This document shows positions 24,384 through 33,618 of a stretch of 64,000 nucleotides of DNA, in pieces. Origin of the DNA: JAEUHO01 sp046350655 (GTDB lineage: Bacteria > Planctomycetota > PLA2 > JAEUHO01); assembly GCA_046350655.1 (NCBI GenBank), contig JAXMAB010000004.1, positions 124,001-188,000 of the forward strand. Direction: 5' to 3'. Numbering within the stretch: position 1 is the stretch's first letter; every line of letters begins with the position of its first letter. The position numbers were made by a program, and so were the translations under genes. Under the pieces are notes generated by a model. The model did not search any database. It was not told where the DNA came from and worked only from the letters and a program-made list of their open reading frames with translations.

Positions 24384-25123
24384 CACACCGCTTGCCGAAT
24401 CGGGGCGGAATTCGCGCGAATTCGGGGGATTGGGCGCCACGGGTGCGAACCGGCCTCGCGCGCCCCGCGTCCCCCGGTTCCTGCACCGAGATGCAGGGAA
24501 GTGCAGCGAAAGGACGTTGGACAGGGCCAGTGGCGAGCACAGAAGCTCTCGGCCGCCCCTGGCGCCGAGGACGCGACGCCTGTCGTTCGGTGGCGAGGAT
24601 CGCAGGATCTGTCGCGTCGTGACGTCGGCATCCGTCCATCGTCCGGGTTCGCCTACGGCCGTTGGAGTCCCCGCGACCGGGGGAGGGTCGTCCCGTCATG
24701 TTCGAATTCTCGAACAACGCATTCAGAGTGTCGTGGAAGACAGCACGCCGGACGGCCAGCGTGGGCGGCGCCCGGCGCGAGACGATCCGGGAATCGCAGC
24801 CTCCAGGTCCGGTCCGTGACCAGCACGGTCGCGATCGCAATGCAGGCGGCGGCGGCGACGAGGCAGACGGTGCGCTCGCGCACAAGGCCCCGCTCGCCGA
24901 CGGTGGTCGTCGTCGCAGCGGGGGCGGTCTTGACCGCATGAACGGCGTGCGGGAGCAAGTTTCGCGTCCTGCATGCGCCCCCGCCCATCGCGCCCGCGCG
25001 ATCAGGCGGAGGTCCCCCGCGGTCGCGTGACCCGGGGAAGCGCGCTGCTACCCAGTGTCGCCCTTGACGCAACTCGCCCGGTCTCCGAGAGTGAACGTCT
25101 AGTCTGTACGGCTGGAGTCGCGA
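24384..25123. other. Island left end, no convincing gene
   Basis: About 740 bases between the tRNA and the first island gene. All frames give short arginine-rich shadows; one minus frame (24653-25072) contains a lone hydrophobic stretch but has no ribosome site. One signature repeat (24522-24543) and a TGCAGGGAAGTGCAG arm-like sequence (about 24490-24506) are present. Possibly remnants of an older integration. Confidence 0.55.
24522..24543 (+). repeat. Island signature repeat, copy A
   Basis: CAGGGCCAGTGGCGAGCAC plus AGA. Same orientation as copies B, C and D, but no att core follows it. The upstream part (GATGCAGGGAAGTGCAG) is a diverged form of GTGCAGGGACGTGCA. Confidence 0.75.
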
Positions 25124-25681
25124 ATGTCCGAGGCGGTGGATACCGGTGGCTCAAATCGATCCGGAGGCGTTGGCGACCGCGGCGCTCCCGGGTCCTCTCA
25201 ATCGACACCTCCGGGCGGCGTTCGCCCCGCGCCTAGCGCACCGGGGAGGGAGTTTACCGCAACGTGTGAGTTCGCGCGACACACAATTGGTCTGCTACTC
25301 CAGTGGTTCACGGCGTTCAGCGCAGTGAACATGCTTGCGATCGGGTGGGTCGTGACGGCGGAGTGGAAGAGCGGTGTCATCAGGTGGATCGTCGGGGCGT
25401 ACATGGGGTCGCAGAACATTCTCGGGGCGATCGCGATAGTCTGCGTCGGACGTCATCTTGATCATGTTGCCGCGCGACTACCGGCGTTGCTCGATCCCTA
25501 CGAACAGTCGCCGATTCCCAGCAGCCTTTATCGACGCGCTACTCGGCTGATGCGCGACGCCCTGCTGACGAGCGCTTTGGTCTGGTGCGTGATCCCCGCC
25601 TTCGGAAAGGACAAGACGTCGGACCCTAGCGCGCGCGATGGAACGCCCGCACAGTCGCCAGCGAAGGAGCGTGATCGATGA
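25124..25681 (+). CDS. Small membrane protein of the island, 185 aa
   Basis: ATG 25124 with GGAG six bases upstream. The first 45 residues are Gly/Ser/Pro-rich, then come hydrophobic segments at about 50-75 (HTIGLLLQWFTAFSAVNMLAIGWVV), 83-108 (IRWIVGAYMGSQNILGAIAIVCV) and 145-160 (MRDALLTSALVWCVIPAF). The C-terminal tail is charged. I do not recognise the family. Base composition is less GC-rich than the flanking chromosome. Confidence 0.6.
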   Translation: MSEAVDTGGSNRSGGVGDRGAPGSSQSTPPGGVRPAPSAPGREFTATCEFARHTIGLLLQWFTAFSAVNMLAIGWVVTAEWKSGVIRWIVGAYMGSQNILGAIAIVCVGRHLDHVAARLPALLDPYEQSPIPSSLYRRATRLMRDALLTSALVWCVIPAFGKDKTSDPSARDGTPAQSPAKERDR

Positions 25682-26170
25682 TGCGGCCATTGCGCACCGT
25701 CGGGATCGCCACACAGCGTGCGCGCGACATTCACGATGGGGTGCTGTGAGCCAAGTGCCCGTCACGGCTCGCAGCCACACTCCAGCGAATGGCCAGTCCC
25801 TGAAGCGGGCAAGCGACTCCGCATGGCGATGAGGAGCCGAACGGAAGACGAAGATGAGCGATCCGGCCGCCCCGAACCTCGCTTATCTCGGGGCGCATGG
25901 ACGCACGGCGGGACCCCAAAGCCGTCGACCGTGCCCCGCGACGGTCGATCGCGCAGGGACGTGCAACGACGTGTCGCTGGCCAGGGCCAGTGGCGAGCAC
26001 AGAAGGTCTCGCCATTGACGAATCGGCCGATCGCGTCGCTGGCGGCGACACCCTCCGTTGTCCGTGGGCCGCTCGCGCCCGGCGCAGCGGCCGTCCTGGC
26101 GCCGTAGACCCCCGCCGGTCGGCCGTGTCCCCCGATGGCGAAAACATGCGTGATTGGAGATTGATCGCCC
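25682..26170. other. Island intergenic region with signature repeat
   Basis: 490 bases with only shadow frames. Contains arm-like GCAGGGACGTGCA at 25953-25965 and signature copy B at 25982-26003. Confidence 0.55.
25953..26003 (+). repeat. Island signature repeat, copy B with arm-like site
   Basis: GCAGGGACGTGCA (25953-25965), then CAGGGCCAGTGGCGAGCAC plus AGA (25982-26003). Same internal spacing as copy C, but no att core follows, so it may mark a former element end. Confidence 0.75.
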
Positions 26171-26935
26171 ATGAGTCAAGAGAACCTCCGCCAGCTCTCG
26201 AGCCAGCTCCGCGCGGCGCAAGAGCGGCACGTCTACTTCCTGCTGGCCGCTGCCGCGTCGGCGATCGCGTTCGCCCTCGTCCGGACGGAGGGGCGCGCGC
26301 TGGCGCTGCAGATGCTACCTCTCGGCGGTGCTGTCTTGGCGTGGGGCGCGAGCTTCGCCTCGGGGTGTCGGCACGTCGCCTACTTGAACTCCGCCCTGTA
26401 CGCGAACGCCGACCTCGTCAAGGTGGAGGATGGCACTCACCCGCTTGCCCGGTCTCCGCACGAGAGGCAGGTCGCCTCGGAAGTCATCCGCGAGGCCATC
26501 GACCGCAAGGGCGAGCGCAGCGAGGCTCTCGGCAGCGCGCAGCTCACCTTCCTCGTGGTCGGCGCGTGCCTGTACATCGCATGGCAGGTGTGGGACATGG
26601 TGGTCCAGACGCCCGACGGAGAGCGACAGGAGATCGAGGCCAAGGACCTCGGGGCGATCCCGGGGCGCAAGGAGGTGAGCGATGAGCGCTCGAAGCAGCA
26701 GCAGCGGTCCGGCGCCGACGGTGCCGGCGACGACGTCCCTTCCCGCCGTGGCGGCGACGCCGAGCCGCGTGCGACGGCCGAGGCTGGGCCTGAAGCGGAC
26801 GAAGTTCGCGGTGCCCCAGGCGATGCCGCGGCCGGTGAAGGCCCTGTGGGCGGCGGCGACGCCCGAGGCGCAGGCGAAGGCGCACCGGTCGGCGACGGCG
26901 ATCCTGCGGACGTGGCTGGGCAAGGCGACGCGTGA
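26171..26935 (+). CDS. Membrane protein of unknown family
   Basis: ATG 26171. Residues 1-165 look real: an amphipathic start (SQENLRQLSSQLRAAQERHVYFLLAAAASAIAFALV), a second helix (LPLGGAVLAWGASFASGCRHVAYLNSALYANADL) and a third (FLVVGACLYIAWQVWDMVVQ). I have the impression of a widespread uncharacterised family with this layout. The last 85 residues (Gly/Asp-rich) lie in the 254-base overlap with the next gene and may be read-through of non-homologous sequence. Confidence 0.6.
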   Translation: MSQENLRQLSSQLRAAQERHVYFLLAAAASAIAFALVRTEGRALALQMLPLGGAVLAWGASFASGCRHVAYLNSALYANADLVKVEDGTHPLARSPHERQVASEVIREAIDRKGERSEALGSAQLTFLVVGACLYIAWQVWDMVVQTPDGERQEIEAKDLGAIPGRKEVSDERSKQQQRSGADGAGDDVPSRRGGDAEPRATAEAGPEADEVRGAPGDAAAGEGPVGGGDARGAGEGAPVGDGDPADVAGQGDA

Positions 26936-27314
26936 GGAGGCGGCGAAGGAACTCGAGCTCACGCCGCTGCGGTTCTGGCAGCTCAGCCAGCAGGCCGTGG
27001 CGGGGCTCGTGGCGGGCCTGCTCCACCAGCCGCGGTTCCGCGGCTCCGTCGTGCCGGGGGAGGCCCCGGCCGAGGAGAGCGCGGGGGTGCTGCGCCGCAG
27101 AATCGCGGCGCTCGAGCGCGAGCTCGACGGCGCGAGGCGGCTCATCGGGCTGCTCAAGGAACTTCCGACGCCACGCGTCGCGACGACCGCGCCGGGCACG
27201 GAGGCCGGCGATGGAGGCAAGCGACGTCGTCGCGGAGGCCGCGCTGCCGCGGGTGCGGTGGACGCAGGAACAGGTGTGGGCCCTCGCGGCGAGGCTGGCC
27301 ATGGAGCCTCCTGA
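26682..27314 (+). CDS. Helix-turn-helix partner of the DDE integrase
   Basis: 210 residues from ATG 26682 with a strong ribosome site AAGGAGGTG ending six bases upstream. After a Ser/Pro/Thr-rich start, residues about 55-115 (PEAQAKAHRSATAILRTWLGKATREEAAKELELTPLRFWQLSQQAVAGLVAGLL) look like a helix-turn-helix, followed by a coiled coil (ESAGVLRRRIAALERELDGARRLIGLLKELP), as in OrfA proteins of IS3-type elements. It overlaps both neighbours. The downstream gene is in the +1 frame, so a classical -1 frameshift fusion is unlikely. Confidence 0.65.
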   Translation: MSARSSSSGPAPTVPATTSLPAVAATPSRVRRPRLGLKRTKFAVPQAMPRPVKALWAAATPEAQAKAHRSATAILRTWLGKATREEAAKELELTPLRFWQLSQQAVAGLVAGLLHQPRFRGSVVPGEAPAEESAGVLRRRIAALERELDGARRLIGLLKELPTPRVATTAPGTEAGDGGKRRRRGGRAAAGAVDAGTGVGPRGEAGHGAS

Positions 27315-28380
27315 CCGGCATCGTGCGACGCAGGTCGCGCGGGCGATGGGCTGCTCGGCCCGTTGGCTTCGCGAACTCGTGCGGCGCGTCCGTGCGGGCG
27401 AAGCGCCTGGCCGGCGCGGGCGGCCGCGCAAGTCGGACGCCGAGCGTGCCGACGTGCGCGCTCGGGTGATCGAGGAACGCACACGGCAGGGCCCGTCCGC
27501 CGGCGGGCGCGTGATCCATCACGCGCTCGCGCAGGTCGACGCGGGGGTCTCGCGAATGCTCGTCGAGCAGGAGCTCTCGGCGCTCAAGGCGCAGGCCCGC
27601 ACCGCGGCCGCCGCGGCGATCGAGGCTCGGCGGGAGCACGTCGAGGTGCTCGGCCGCGACACGGTCTGGAGCCTCGACGGCACGCACCTCGGACGGATCG
27701 GGGCCCGCGAGGCCTGCGTGGGCGAGCACGTGCGGGACCGGGCGTCGCTCGGGACGGTGCGCCTGTCGGCGGGGCCGCCCGCCACGGCCGAAGAGGTGCT
27801 CTCGGGACTACGACAGGCCGCGTGCGAGCGCGGCGGCTTCCCGCTCGTGCTGCAGGTCGACAACGGCTCGAACTACCTCTCCGTCGAGGTCCGGCGAGCA
27901 CTCGAGGAGGCCCAAGTCGTACTGCTGATCTCGCGCGTGCACACCCCGACCGACAACCCGGCCATCGAGCACGCGCACGCCGAGGTGAAGGCCGAGAGCG
28001 GGCTCGGAAGGGGCGTGGCGCTGCATGACCACGCCGAGGCCGCGCGGCGCGCCGCCGAGGCCGCCCGACGGCTGGACGGCGCACGTCCGCGCGCGTCCCG
28101 CGGGTGGTACACCGCCGACGAACTGGACCGCATGCTTCCGCGTGGCGACACGTGCGTGGACCGACCGTCGTTCTACGCCTGCTCGCGCGCCGCCATGGCG
28201 GCCGGCGTGCTCGGCCAGGGCGACCCCGAAGCCGCGCGCAAGGCCGAACGCGACGCGGTCATCCAGACACTGTGCGAGCACGGGCTCGCCCGGCGTCACA
28301 TCGGCCCAAGGTCTCGGGTCGGCGACGTCCCGTGGCCCGAGAAGCCGAAGGCCTCTGGCGCCGTGCGCCAGGTGGGCTAG
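27211..28380 (+). CDS. DDE integrase/transposase (rve core)
   Basis: 389 residues from ATG 27211. An N-terminal helix-turn-helix (RATQVARAMGCSARWLRELVRRV) leads into an integrase core with D156 (TVWSLDGTHLG), D217 (LQVDNGSNYLS) and E253 (TPTDNPAIEHAHAEVK); D217 and E253 are separated by exactly 35 residues, the D-D-35-E pattern. IS3/IS481-like transposases share it. I saw no terminal inverted repeats at the edges of this gene set, so it may be a captured or non-IS integrase pair acting within the island. Confidence 0.85.
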   Translation: MEASDVVAEAALPRVRWTQEQVWALAARLAMEPPDRHRATQVARAMGCSARWLRELVRRVRAGEAPGRRGRPRKSDAERADVRARVIEERTRQGPSAGGRVIHHALAQVDAGVSRMLVEQELSALKAQARTAAAAAIEARREHVEVLGRDTVWSLDGTHLGRIGAREACVGEHVRDRASLGTVRLSAGPPATAEEVLSGLRQAACERGGFPLVLQVDNGSNYLSVEVRRALEEAQVVLLISRVHTPTDNPAIEHAHAEVKAESGLGRGVALHDHAEAARRAAEAARRLDGARPRASRGWYTADELDRMLPRGDTCVDRPSFYACSRAAMAAGVLGQGDPEAARKAERDAVIQTLCEHGLARRHIGPRSRVGDVPWPEKPKASGAVRQVG

Positions 28381-28586
28381 AATGTGCTTGTGCTCGACCC
28401 AGGGAACCATGTTCACGACAGCCAGCCCGATGCGGCGGACCGACTCGCCCTCGCGCCTCTCCCGAAACGGAAGGCTTTTCTGGCGCCCCACAGCCTACTG
28501 GCCATCAGTCCAGAGCCGGCCAGACTTCACGCCTCGCAGATTCGCCGGGAGGTGCTTCCTGCTGCGACCCAGTTGAGAGGAGAATC

Positions 28587-29009
28587 TTAGACCTCAGGTG
28601 TCGGCTTGACGAAGAGTGGGATGGCCAGCGACCAAAGCACCAAGATCACTGACGCCGCGATGGGATGATGCCAGTGGAGAAGCACGAACGGACCACCCAG
28701 CGAGTAGACCCAAACGATGAACGCAAAGGTCGTCGTCAGAAGCTGCGCGACGTTCTTCACTCCGCTGAGGCGGCGCAGATACGCCGGGGTCAGAACCAGC
28801 AGCAGCGAGGAGACGCCGTACATGAGTGCGACCTTGATGTCGCCGTCAGCGACCGTCGGTCTCTTCACGGGATCTGCGAGCTTTGCAATGGTCTCCGCGT
28901 CGCCGCAGATGATCCCGGAGAGCACCATGTAGGCGCCGACAATCTCCGTGGGGATGAGCTTGACGATCTTGTCCGAGAACGGCTGCGTGCTGTTGAGTTC
29001 GCGCGGCAT
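28587..29009 (-). CDS. Four-helix membrane protein, 140 aa
   Basis: ATG 29009, preceded by AAGGAAGAG. Four hydrophobic segments follow a short start (DKIVKLIPTEIVGAYMVLSGIIC; VALMYGVSSLLLVLTPAYL; LLTTTFAFIVWVYSLGGPFVLL; IAASVILVLWSLAIPLFV). Family not recognised. Last gene of the minus-strand run 32821 to 28587, 67 bases after the serine protease. It may be the membrane component of that set. Confidence 0.65.
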   Translation of the reverse strand: MPRELNSTQPFSDKIVKLIPTEIVGAYMVLSGIICGDAETIAKLADPVKRPTVADGDIKVALMYGVSSLLLVLTPAYLRRLSGVKNVAQLLTTTFAFIVWVYSLGGPFVLLHWHHPIAASVILVLWSLAIPLFVKPTPEV

Positions 29010-29076
29010 GAGAGTCTCTTCCTTGGTTAGCCTACAGGAGTGGATGAGGTCGAGAGTGGAACGACATCAGGAGTGG

Positions 29077-30279
29077 TCAGTCCTGGTCACTCGGATCAAA
29101 CGTCAGTTGCGCGCCGACACTGCCCTCGTCGAGGACATCGCCGATGAACTGGGCAGCGCCGATCGACGCATTGTCCCCCCAGAAGTGCATCCCGACGAGC
29201 ACGCGTCCGGTCGCGCCGTCCGACTTCAAGATCGCGGCACCGCTATCCCCTTCGATCGGGTCGTCCGCGGCGGTCATCCCCTCGTAACTGACGACGTTGG
29301 AGAACCGCAACATCACGCTCCCCGCGGCGGTCTTGAAGCCTTCGAGCTCTCGATCGAGCTCGACATCGACGACTTGCACTTGCTTCGTCCCGTTCCGGGA
29401 CACTAGTTCCAGCTGGTCGCCGAAGCTCATTACGATGAACTCGTCAAGATCAAAGACCACATCCGTCACGCCGAGCCCTCGCAACGGACTGCGGCTGCGC
29501 TCGGCGTCGACCAGTGCCCCGACACCTACGTCGCGGCTCACGTTGGCTCTGGACGGGTCCCACTCCGAACAGCGCGTCGCCGTTGAAACCGACTCCTGGC
29601 GGCGGCCCAAGTCGATCCGAAAAGGCGTTCCGGCCTGCGCGAACTCGTCGACGGGGTGGCCGAGCATGTGCTTGCAGCTCAGCACATGGAGGTCGCTCTC
29701 GCCCTTGACTCGTACGAAGCAACACGCCGACCCACGCTTCGGCGAGTTCGTCGATGAAGATCGATAGACGTCGAGTTCTGCGTCAGCGGCCTGCGGGCGT
29801 CCCTTTCGGGCGGCCTCGACGTCGGTCCTGATCCACCTCCGAGTCACGCTCCGGCCGTCGCGGACGGCGACCCAGAACCCGGGTGGAATCGTGCGGCCAT
29901 GAGTCCTCCGGTCGGGTCGCCGGACCTTCTTGGCAACGAACACCCGAACGACGAGCTCCGCCTCACGACGACGGGCTTGGCCGCGACCACGAACGCGGAA
30001 TCCTAGGCCCACTCCTCGGTAGTTGGCTCCGAGCTGACGCCGGAAGCTTGTGATCCGGCGCGCGACGGCCTTCCGCACAGCCATCAGGAGTTCGGCTTCT
30101 GGCCGTGGCCGACGCTGGAGCGACTTCGCCGCCACGCCTCGGGCTCGGGTCGCCGCCCCGCTCGCCCGTGTCGGCGCTGCCGGGAGTTCCGCCCCCCAGG
30201 CGACGCCGGCGCGGACGCCGCGCCAGATGCCGGTCGAGAGACTGGCGCGCTCAGGGGAGAGGCGCGAGCGAACGACCAT
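29077..30279 (-). CDS. Trypsin-fold serine protease of the island
   Basis: 400 residues from ATG 30279, chosen because AAGGAGG (about 30287-30293) sits six bases upstream; ATG 30285 overlaps that site. The chymotrypsin-like signature IEGDSGAAILKSDGATGRVLVGMHFWG gives nucleophile S346, H204 in VLSCKHMLGHP is a good catalytic histidine and D258 in GALVDAE a possible aspartate. The first 110 residues are arginine-rich without a clear signal peptide. It overlaps the upstream lipoprotein gene by 29 bases, so the two are likely co-translated. Probable processing enzyme for island-encoded exported proteins; that role is inference. Confidence 0.75.
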   Translation of the reverse strand: MVVRSRLSPERASLSTGIWRGVRAGVAWGAELPAAPTRASGAATRARGVAAKSLQRRPRPEAELLMAVRKAVARRITSFRRQLGANYRGVGLGFRVRGRGQARRREAELVVRVFVAKKVRRPDRRTHGRTIPPGFWVAVRDGRSVTRRWIRTDVEAARKGRPQAADAELDVYRSSSTNSPKRGSACCFVRVKGESDLHVLSCKHMLGHPVDEFAQAGTPFRIDLGRRQESVSTATRCSEWDPSRANVSRDVGVGALVDAERSRSPLRGLGVTDVVFDLDEFIVMSFGDQLELVSRNGTKQVQVVDVELDRELEGFKTAAGSVMLRFSNVVSYEGMTAADDPIEGDSGAAILKSDGATGRVLVGMHFWGDNASIGAAQFIGDVLDEGSVGAQLTFDPSDQD

Positions 30280-31912
30280 TGGCATCCTCCTTCGCGATGA
30301 AGATCCGGAAGACCTTGAGAGCCGCCTCCATGACCGGCTTCTTCTTGTCGTCCGCTTGCGTTGGCCTGACACGCTTCAGCTCGAGCTTCCCGTCGACTTC
30401 GGGCTCAAGGGCGAACTCCCAGCCGAACTCGGAGACCTTCTCGTTGATCGCCGCCGCCAGTCGCGTGCGCTGCTCAGCGGTCATCGGCATCTCGATGGTC
30501 CTAGTCATCCCTTGGGCCCTCGCCAGCTCCTGCGACGCGGACTTCCACTTGTCGCGATCGGCGCTGGTGGGATCGACTGTCTTGTCGAGCTGGTAGATCA
30601 CGATCTGGAACGACGTCCGCTGCGGGATCACGGTCGCGCGGAAGTTCGCGCTGTTGTCCAGGACGTCCTTCTTCACCAGCGCCTCGAGGTCCGCCGCGCT
30701 CGGCATCGGCTTCTCCGGCGGGATGACGGGCATTGCCCCGGTCCCCCGATCCAGCCACTCCACGAGGACGTACTGGAACGTGTTGTAGGGGACTCCGTAG
30801 GGACCCATCCGAACGACCGTCATCCCTTCGGACGACCTGCAAGCCAGCGCGGTGCAGTTCGCGCGGCCGCACTCGTCGCGACGCTTCGCGGCCCGATCCC
30901 AGTCGGCGCACTCGCGAGGCTTCATGATCGGATAGAGGCCCGGCGTCGCGTAGGTGATGACGTGAACGCGCATCGTGACCGCCGCGTAGGCGACCGGATC
31001 CGCGTTGTCACCTTGCTCCCCGGGCTTCTTTGCAGGCTTGGCCGCACCAACGGATCCCGGCGTCATCGCCTGGATTCCGAGAGGATTCAGGTTCTTCGCC
31101 ACCAGCACGTTGGCCGCCGTGTACATCAGCCCATAGAGGAGATTCGAGACCGAGCTGTTGTCGAGCCGCGCGTCAAAGCCTTGCAAGAGGTTTCCCTGGC
31201 CGAGCCCGAGCTCCATGCTCGAAGACCCGATCCCTTGCACCCGTCGGACGACGAATTGCTCGTCGAAGTCCGGCAGGTTCACGATGTCGAAGAGCGGGGT
31301 CCGCAGCGGCGTCATGGGGTAGGGGTCGTTGGAGACCGTGACGCCGAGTTCGGTGATCCCGCGCGTCCCGTCGTTCTCCATCCCACCGATCACGTTCGGC
31401 AGCGGCGAGGTCAGCGAAGGTCCGGCCGGCGGCTCGGCATCGGCCTTTGGCGTCGCTGCGTCGTCGGCCGCGTCGTCGGCGCCTTGCTCGCCCGCGGCCT
31501 TCTGCCCGCCCCCACCCCGAGATCCCGCGCTCGCCTGCGGCTCGAAGATCATCGCCGTGGGAACGCCTGCTCCGTCGCAGCCATAGCACAAGCGCATGAC
31601 ATCCCGGAGCTCGTCCCCTTCCGTCTTCGTGCACTTCTCCGGGATCCCGTCGAGCACGACGAATCGACCGTCCATACTGATTCTGCCGCCGACGAGGTAG
31701 CTGCGCGCATGGACCGGGAACGGTTGGTACACGGTCAGGAACGGCCGCTGCATGTAGAAGCGGAAGCCCTCCTTCGCGTCCTCGCGGCGCTGATCGTCGT
31801 CGGTCCACACGTCGTACTGCGTGGGCGTCCGGATCTTCTTCACCTGGACGTCGGTACATCCGACGCTTCCGAGGATCGCCGACGCGAGCACGCTGGCCAT
31901 CACGAAGCGCAT
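30251..31912 (-). CDS. Island lipoprotein, 553 aa
   Basis: ATG 31912 with GGGGAGG upstream. Signal peptide with lipobox (MASVLASAILGSVGC). The mature part starts TDVQVKKIRTPTQYDVW, has a cysteine-bearing segment (RLCYGCDGAG), a Gly/Ala/Asp-rich linker (about residues 128-165), a long mixed domain, and paired cysteines at ECADWDRAAKRRDECGRANCTALACR. The C-terminal 150 residues are amphipathic helical. No family recognised. It sits between an exported protein gene (30-base gap) and the serine protease (overlap). Confidence 0.68.
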   Translation of the reverse strand: MRFVMASVLASAILGSVGCTDVQVKKIRTPTQYDVWTDDDQRREDAKEGFRFYMQRPFLTVYQPFPVHARSYLVGGRISMDGRFVVLDGIPEKCTKTEGDELRDVMRLCYGCDGAGVPTAMIFEPQASAGSRGGGGQKAAGEQGADDAADDAATPKADAEPPAGPSLTSPLPNVIGGMENDGTRGITELGVTVSNDPYPMTPLRTPLFDIVNLPDFDEQFVVRRVQGIGSSSMELGLGQGNLLQGFDARLDNSSVSNLLYGLMYTAANVLVAKNLNPLGIQAMTPGSVGAAKPAKKPGEQGDNADPVAYAAVTMRVHVITYATPGLYPIMKPRECADWDRAAKRRDECGRANCTALACRSSEGMTVVRMGPYGVPYNTFQYVLVEWLDRGTGAMPVIPPEKPMPSAADLEALVKKDVLDNSANFRATVIPQRTSFQIVIYQLDKTVDPTSADRDKWKSASQELARAQGMTRTIEMPMTAEQRTRLAAAINEKVSEFGWEFALEPEVDGKLELKRVRPTQADDKKKPVMEAALKVFRIFIAKEDANGRSLAPLP

Positions 31913-31942
31913 TCAAGCCTCCCCTGCCGGTAGGTGCCGGCT

Positions 31943-32821
31943 CTACTTCGTCGCTGCCTCTGTCTCACTGTACTGATCACGTCGCTCGACCGATGGATTC
32001 GCGCGTTCGATCGCAGCGCGCGCGGCGGCGAACTCGGACCTAGTCAGAACTCGGCGCGTCCGTTCGAGCCGGTACGGCTCGACGGATGCGCGATATACCT
32101 CAAGTTCAGTCCCGCTGAGCGCCGGGACCGGATCATCGATGACCGTGACGACTTCGCATGGCACGTCGATCAGTTCAGTGACGCGGGTGGGCGCCGCGCC
32201 AGGGATCGGGACCTTCGTCACCTCTTCGACCTCGCGGGTCTGCTTCGTGGTCCCCGTCTGCACCCACTGCCACTGCTTGCCGGCCGGGAGCCGCACGCTC
32301 TCGACGCGGATCTCCACCTGCGGAATCGGAGCCGCGCCAGGAATGGGTATCTGGACGACGCGATACCGCGTACGCGGAGGCTCTGCGGGCGTGCAACTCC
32401 TCCGCCGCGGCTGGCACACGCCCTGCGCAACTCGACGTCCGTCGGCTTCCGGGTCCGTCGCCGGCGGGTCGCAGAGGCCTTCGGCTTCGGGCGCCCGAAC
32501 CCTGACGGCCATCGTGGGCGGCCGCTTCACGACCCGCGCCACGCGCTGCTCGACGGTGACGAACGTGTCGATCAGCTTCCAGCCATACGTCGGGACTTCG
32601 ATCTCGCGCGAGACCCGCTTCACAACCTCGCACGTCGGTGCAGGGCACTCTCGGCACACTGACTTCTGATGCGCGGGGAGCACGCCAGGCCGCAGCGCGA
32701 GGGGCGGCGTCAGCGGGCTCGGGGGGTCCACCGGCGCATCCTCAGCCGATGCTGCCCGCGAGCTGCCCACGAGACCCGAAGCCGTCGCGACGATCACGAT
32801 CCACCGACTCCAGATGCCCAT
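31943..32821 (-). CDS. Exported protein with repeated VPIPGAAP motif
   Basis: 292 residues from ATG 32821; AGGAGG lies about seven bases upstream, while the frame's earlier start lacks one. A signal peptide (MGIWSRWIVIVATASGLVGSSRAASA) precedes a Pro-rich start, a cysteine cluster (VCRECPAPTCEVVKRV) and strand-rich sequence. An internal repeat, VVQIPIPGAAPIPQVEI versus EVTKVPIPGAAPTRVTEL, suggests duplicated units. First gene of the minus-strand operon; a promoter lies at 32877-32906. Function unknown. Confidence 0.68.
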   Translation of the reverse strand: MGIWSRWIVIVATASGLVGSSRAASAEDAPVDPPSPLTPPLALRPGVLPAHQKSVCRECPAPTCEVVKRVSREIEVPTYGWKLIDTFVTVEQRVARVVKRPPTMAVRVRAPEAEGLCDPPATDPEADGRRVAQGVCQPRRRSCTPAEPPRTRYRVVQIPIPGAAPIPQVEIRVESVRLPAGKQWQWVQTGTTKQTREVEEVTKVPIPGAAPTRVTELIDVPCEVVTVIDDPVPALSGTELEVYRASVEPYRLERTRRVLTRSEFAAARAAIERANPSVERRDQYSETEAATK

Positions 32822-33618
32822 CGGCCGCCTCCTGGTCACCGCCACTCGGGGCAGGACCTTCAAACCACTGCACGGAATTCAATCACACCGACCGCCAGGC
32901 TGTCAACCGCCCCGCCGCGACGCCGCACATGAAACGGGCGCTTCGCCATTGCATCGAACTGTCGCATAGACGCCGCCAAGGCCGCAGAAGCCTGAGACCT
33001 GCTCGCAGGGAGGCCGGCAGTCCGAGGCGCGAACCAGGTCACGCAAGATGGGCCGTCGTCACGTCGCCGCGCCGCTGAACCGACGACCTCGACAACTAGA
33101 AACGTCGGCCGGTGTCCGGGGCCATCGTCCGGTCGGACTGCATCGGTGTGCGTACCCCACGCGGTGACCGCCGACGCCGAACTGGGGCCGCAACAACCCC
33201 CTCCCCGCTGAAAGCGGCCCGCAACGAAGCGAACGGAATCGGGGCCAGCCATCAGCCAAGATTCCCTTCTTTGCGGCGCGCGCGGGGTCAGACGCCAACC
33301 CAATCGCGACACCGATTCGGCTCGCGGCGACAGCTGCCGGACGGATGCAGTCACGTCGCCGCGAGATCTTCCCTCTTGCGGACCGATCGAAACTTGGTAG
33401 AAATCCCCGCGCAGGTGACTGGACCGAACGTGGAAGCCGAAGGTCGGAGCCGAGGGACCGCTGGGGTGATCGTCATGCCGAGACGCCGCGCGCTCATCCG
33501 TCGCATCTCCGTGCCTTGCGGGACCACCACGTGCGCGAACGCACCTTCGCTTAACACCGGGCTCACATCGTCCCCTGGTGGGGATGGAGCGTGACCTGAC
33601 GGAGGGGAGGACGCTGCG
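32822..33618. other. Divergent control region inside the island
   Basis: About 800 bases between the two divergent island operons with no convincing gene. Besides the minus-strand promoter, a weaker plus-strand candidate is TTGCGG (33376-33381), 16 bases, TAGAAA (33398-33403), which would leave a 215-base leader before 33619. Confidence 0.5.
32877..32906 (-). promoter_or_regulatory. Promoter of the exported-protein/lipoprotein/protease operon
   Basis: On the minus strand: TTGACA (32906-32901, perfect -35), 18 bases, TTGAAT (32882-32877, 4 of 6 for -10), about 55 bases before ATG 32821. It is among the clearest housekeeping-type promoters in the window. Confidence 0.6.

Noticed and set aside
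24653..25072. Minus-strand frame with one hydrophobic stretch near the island left end
   Set aside because: A single membrane-like segment in arginine-rich context, without start/ribosome-site support; could be chance.
26682..28380. Programmed -1 frameshift joining the helix-turn-helix gene and the DDE integrase
   Set aside because: The second gene is in the +1 frame and has its own ATG; no A-rich slippery site with correct phase was seen.
28384..28590. 68-codon plus-strand open frame after the DDE integrase
   Set aside because: No ribosome site and mixed codon positions; the minus-strand frame over it is equally long. I see no support for a gene.
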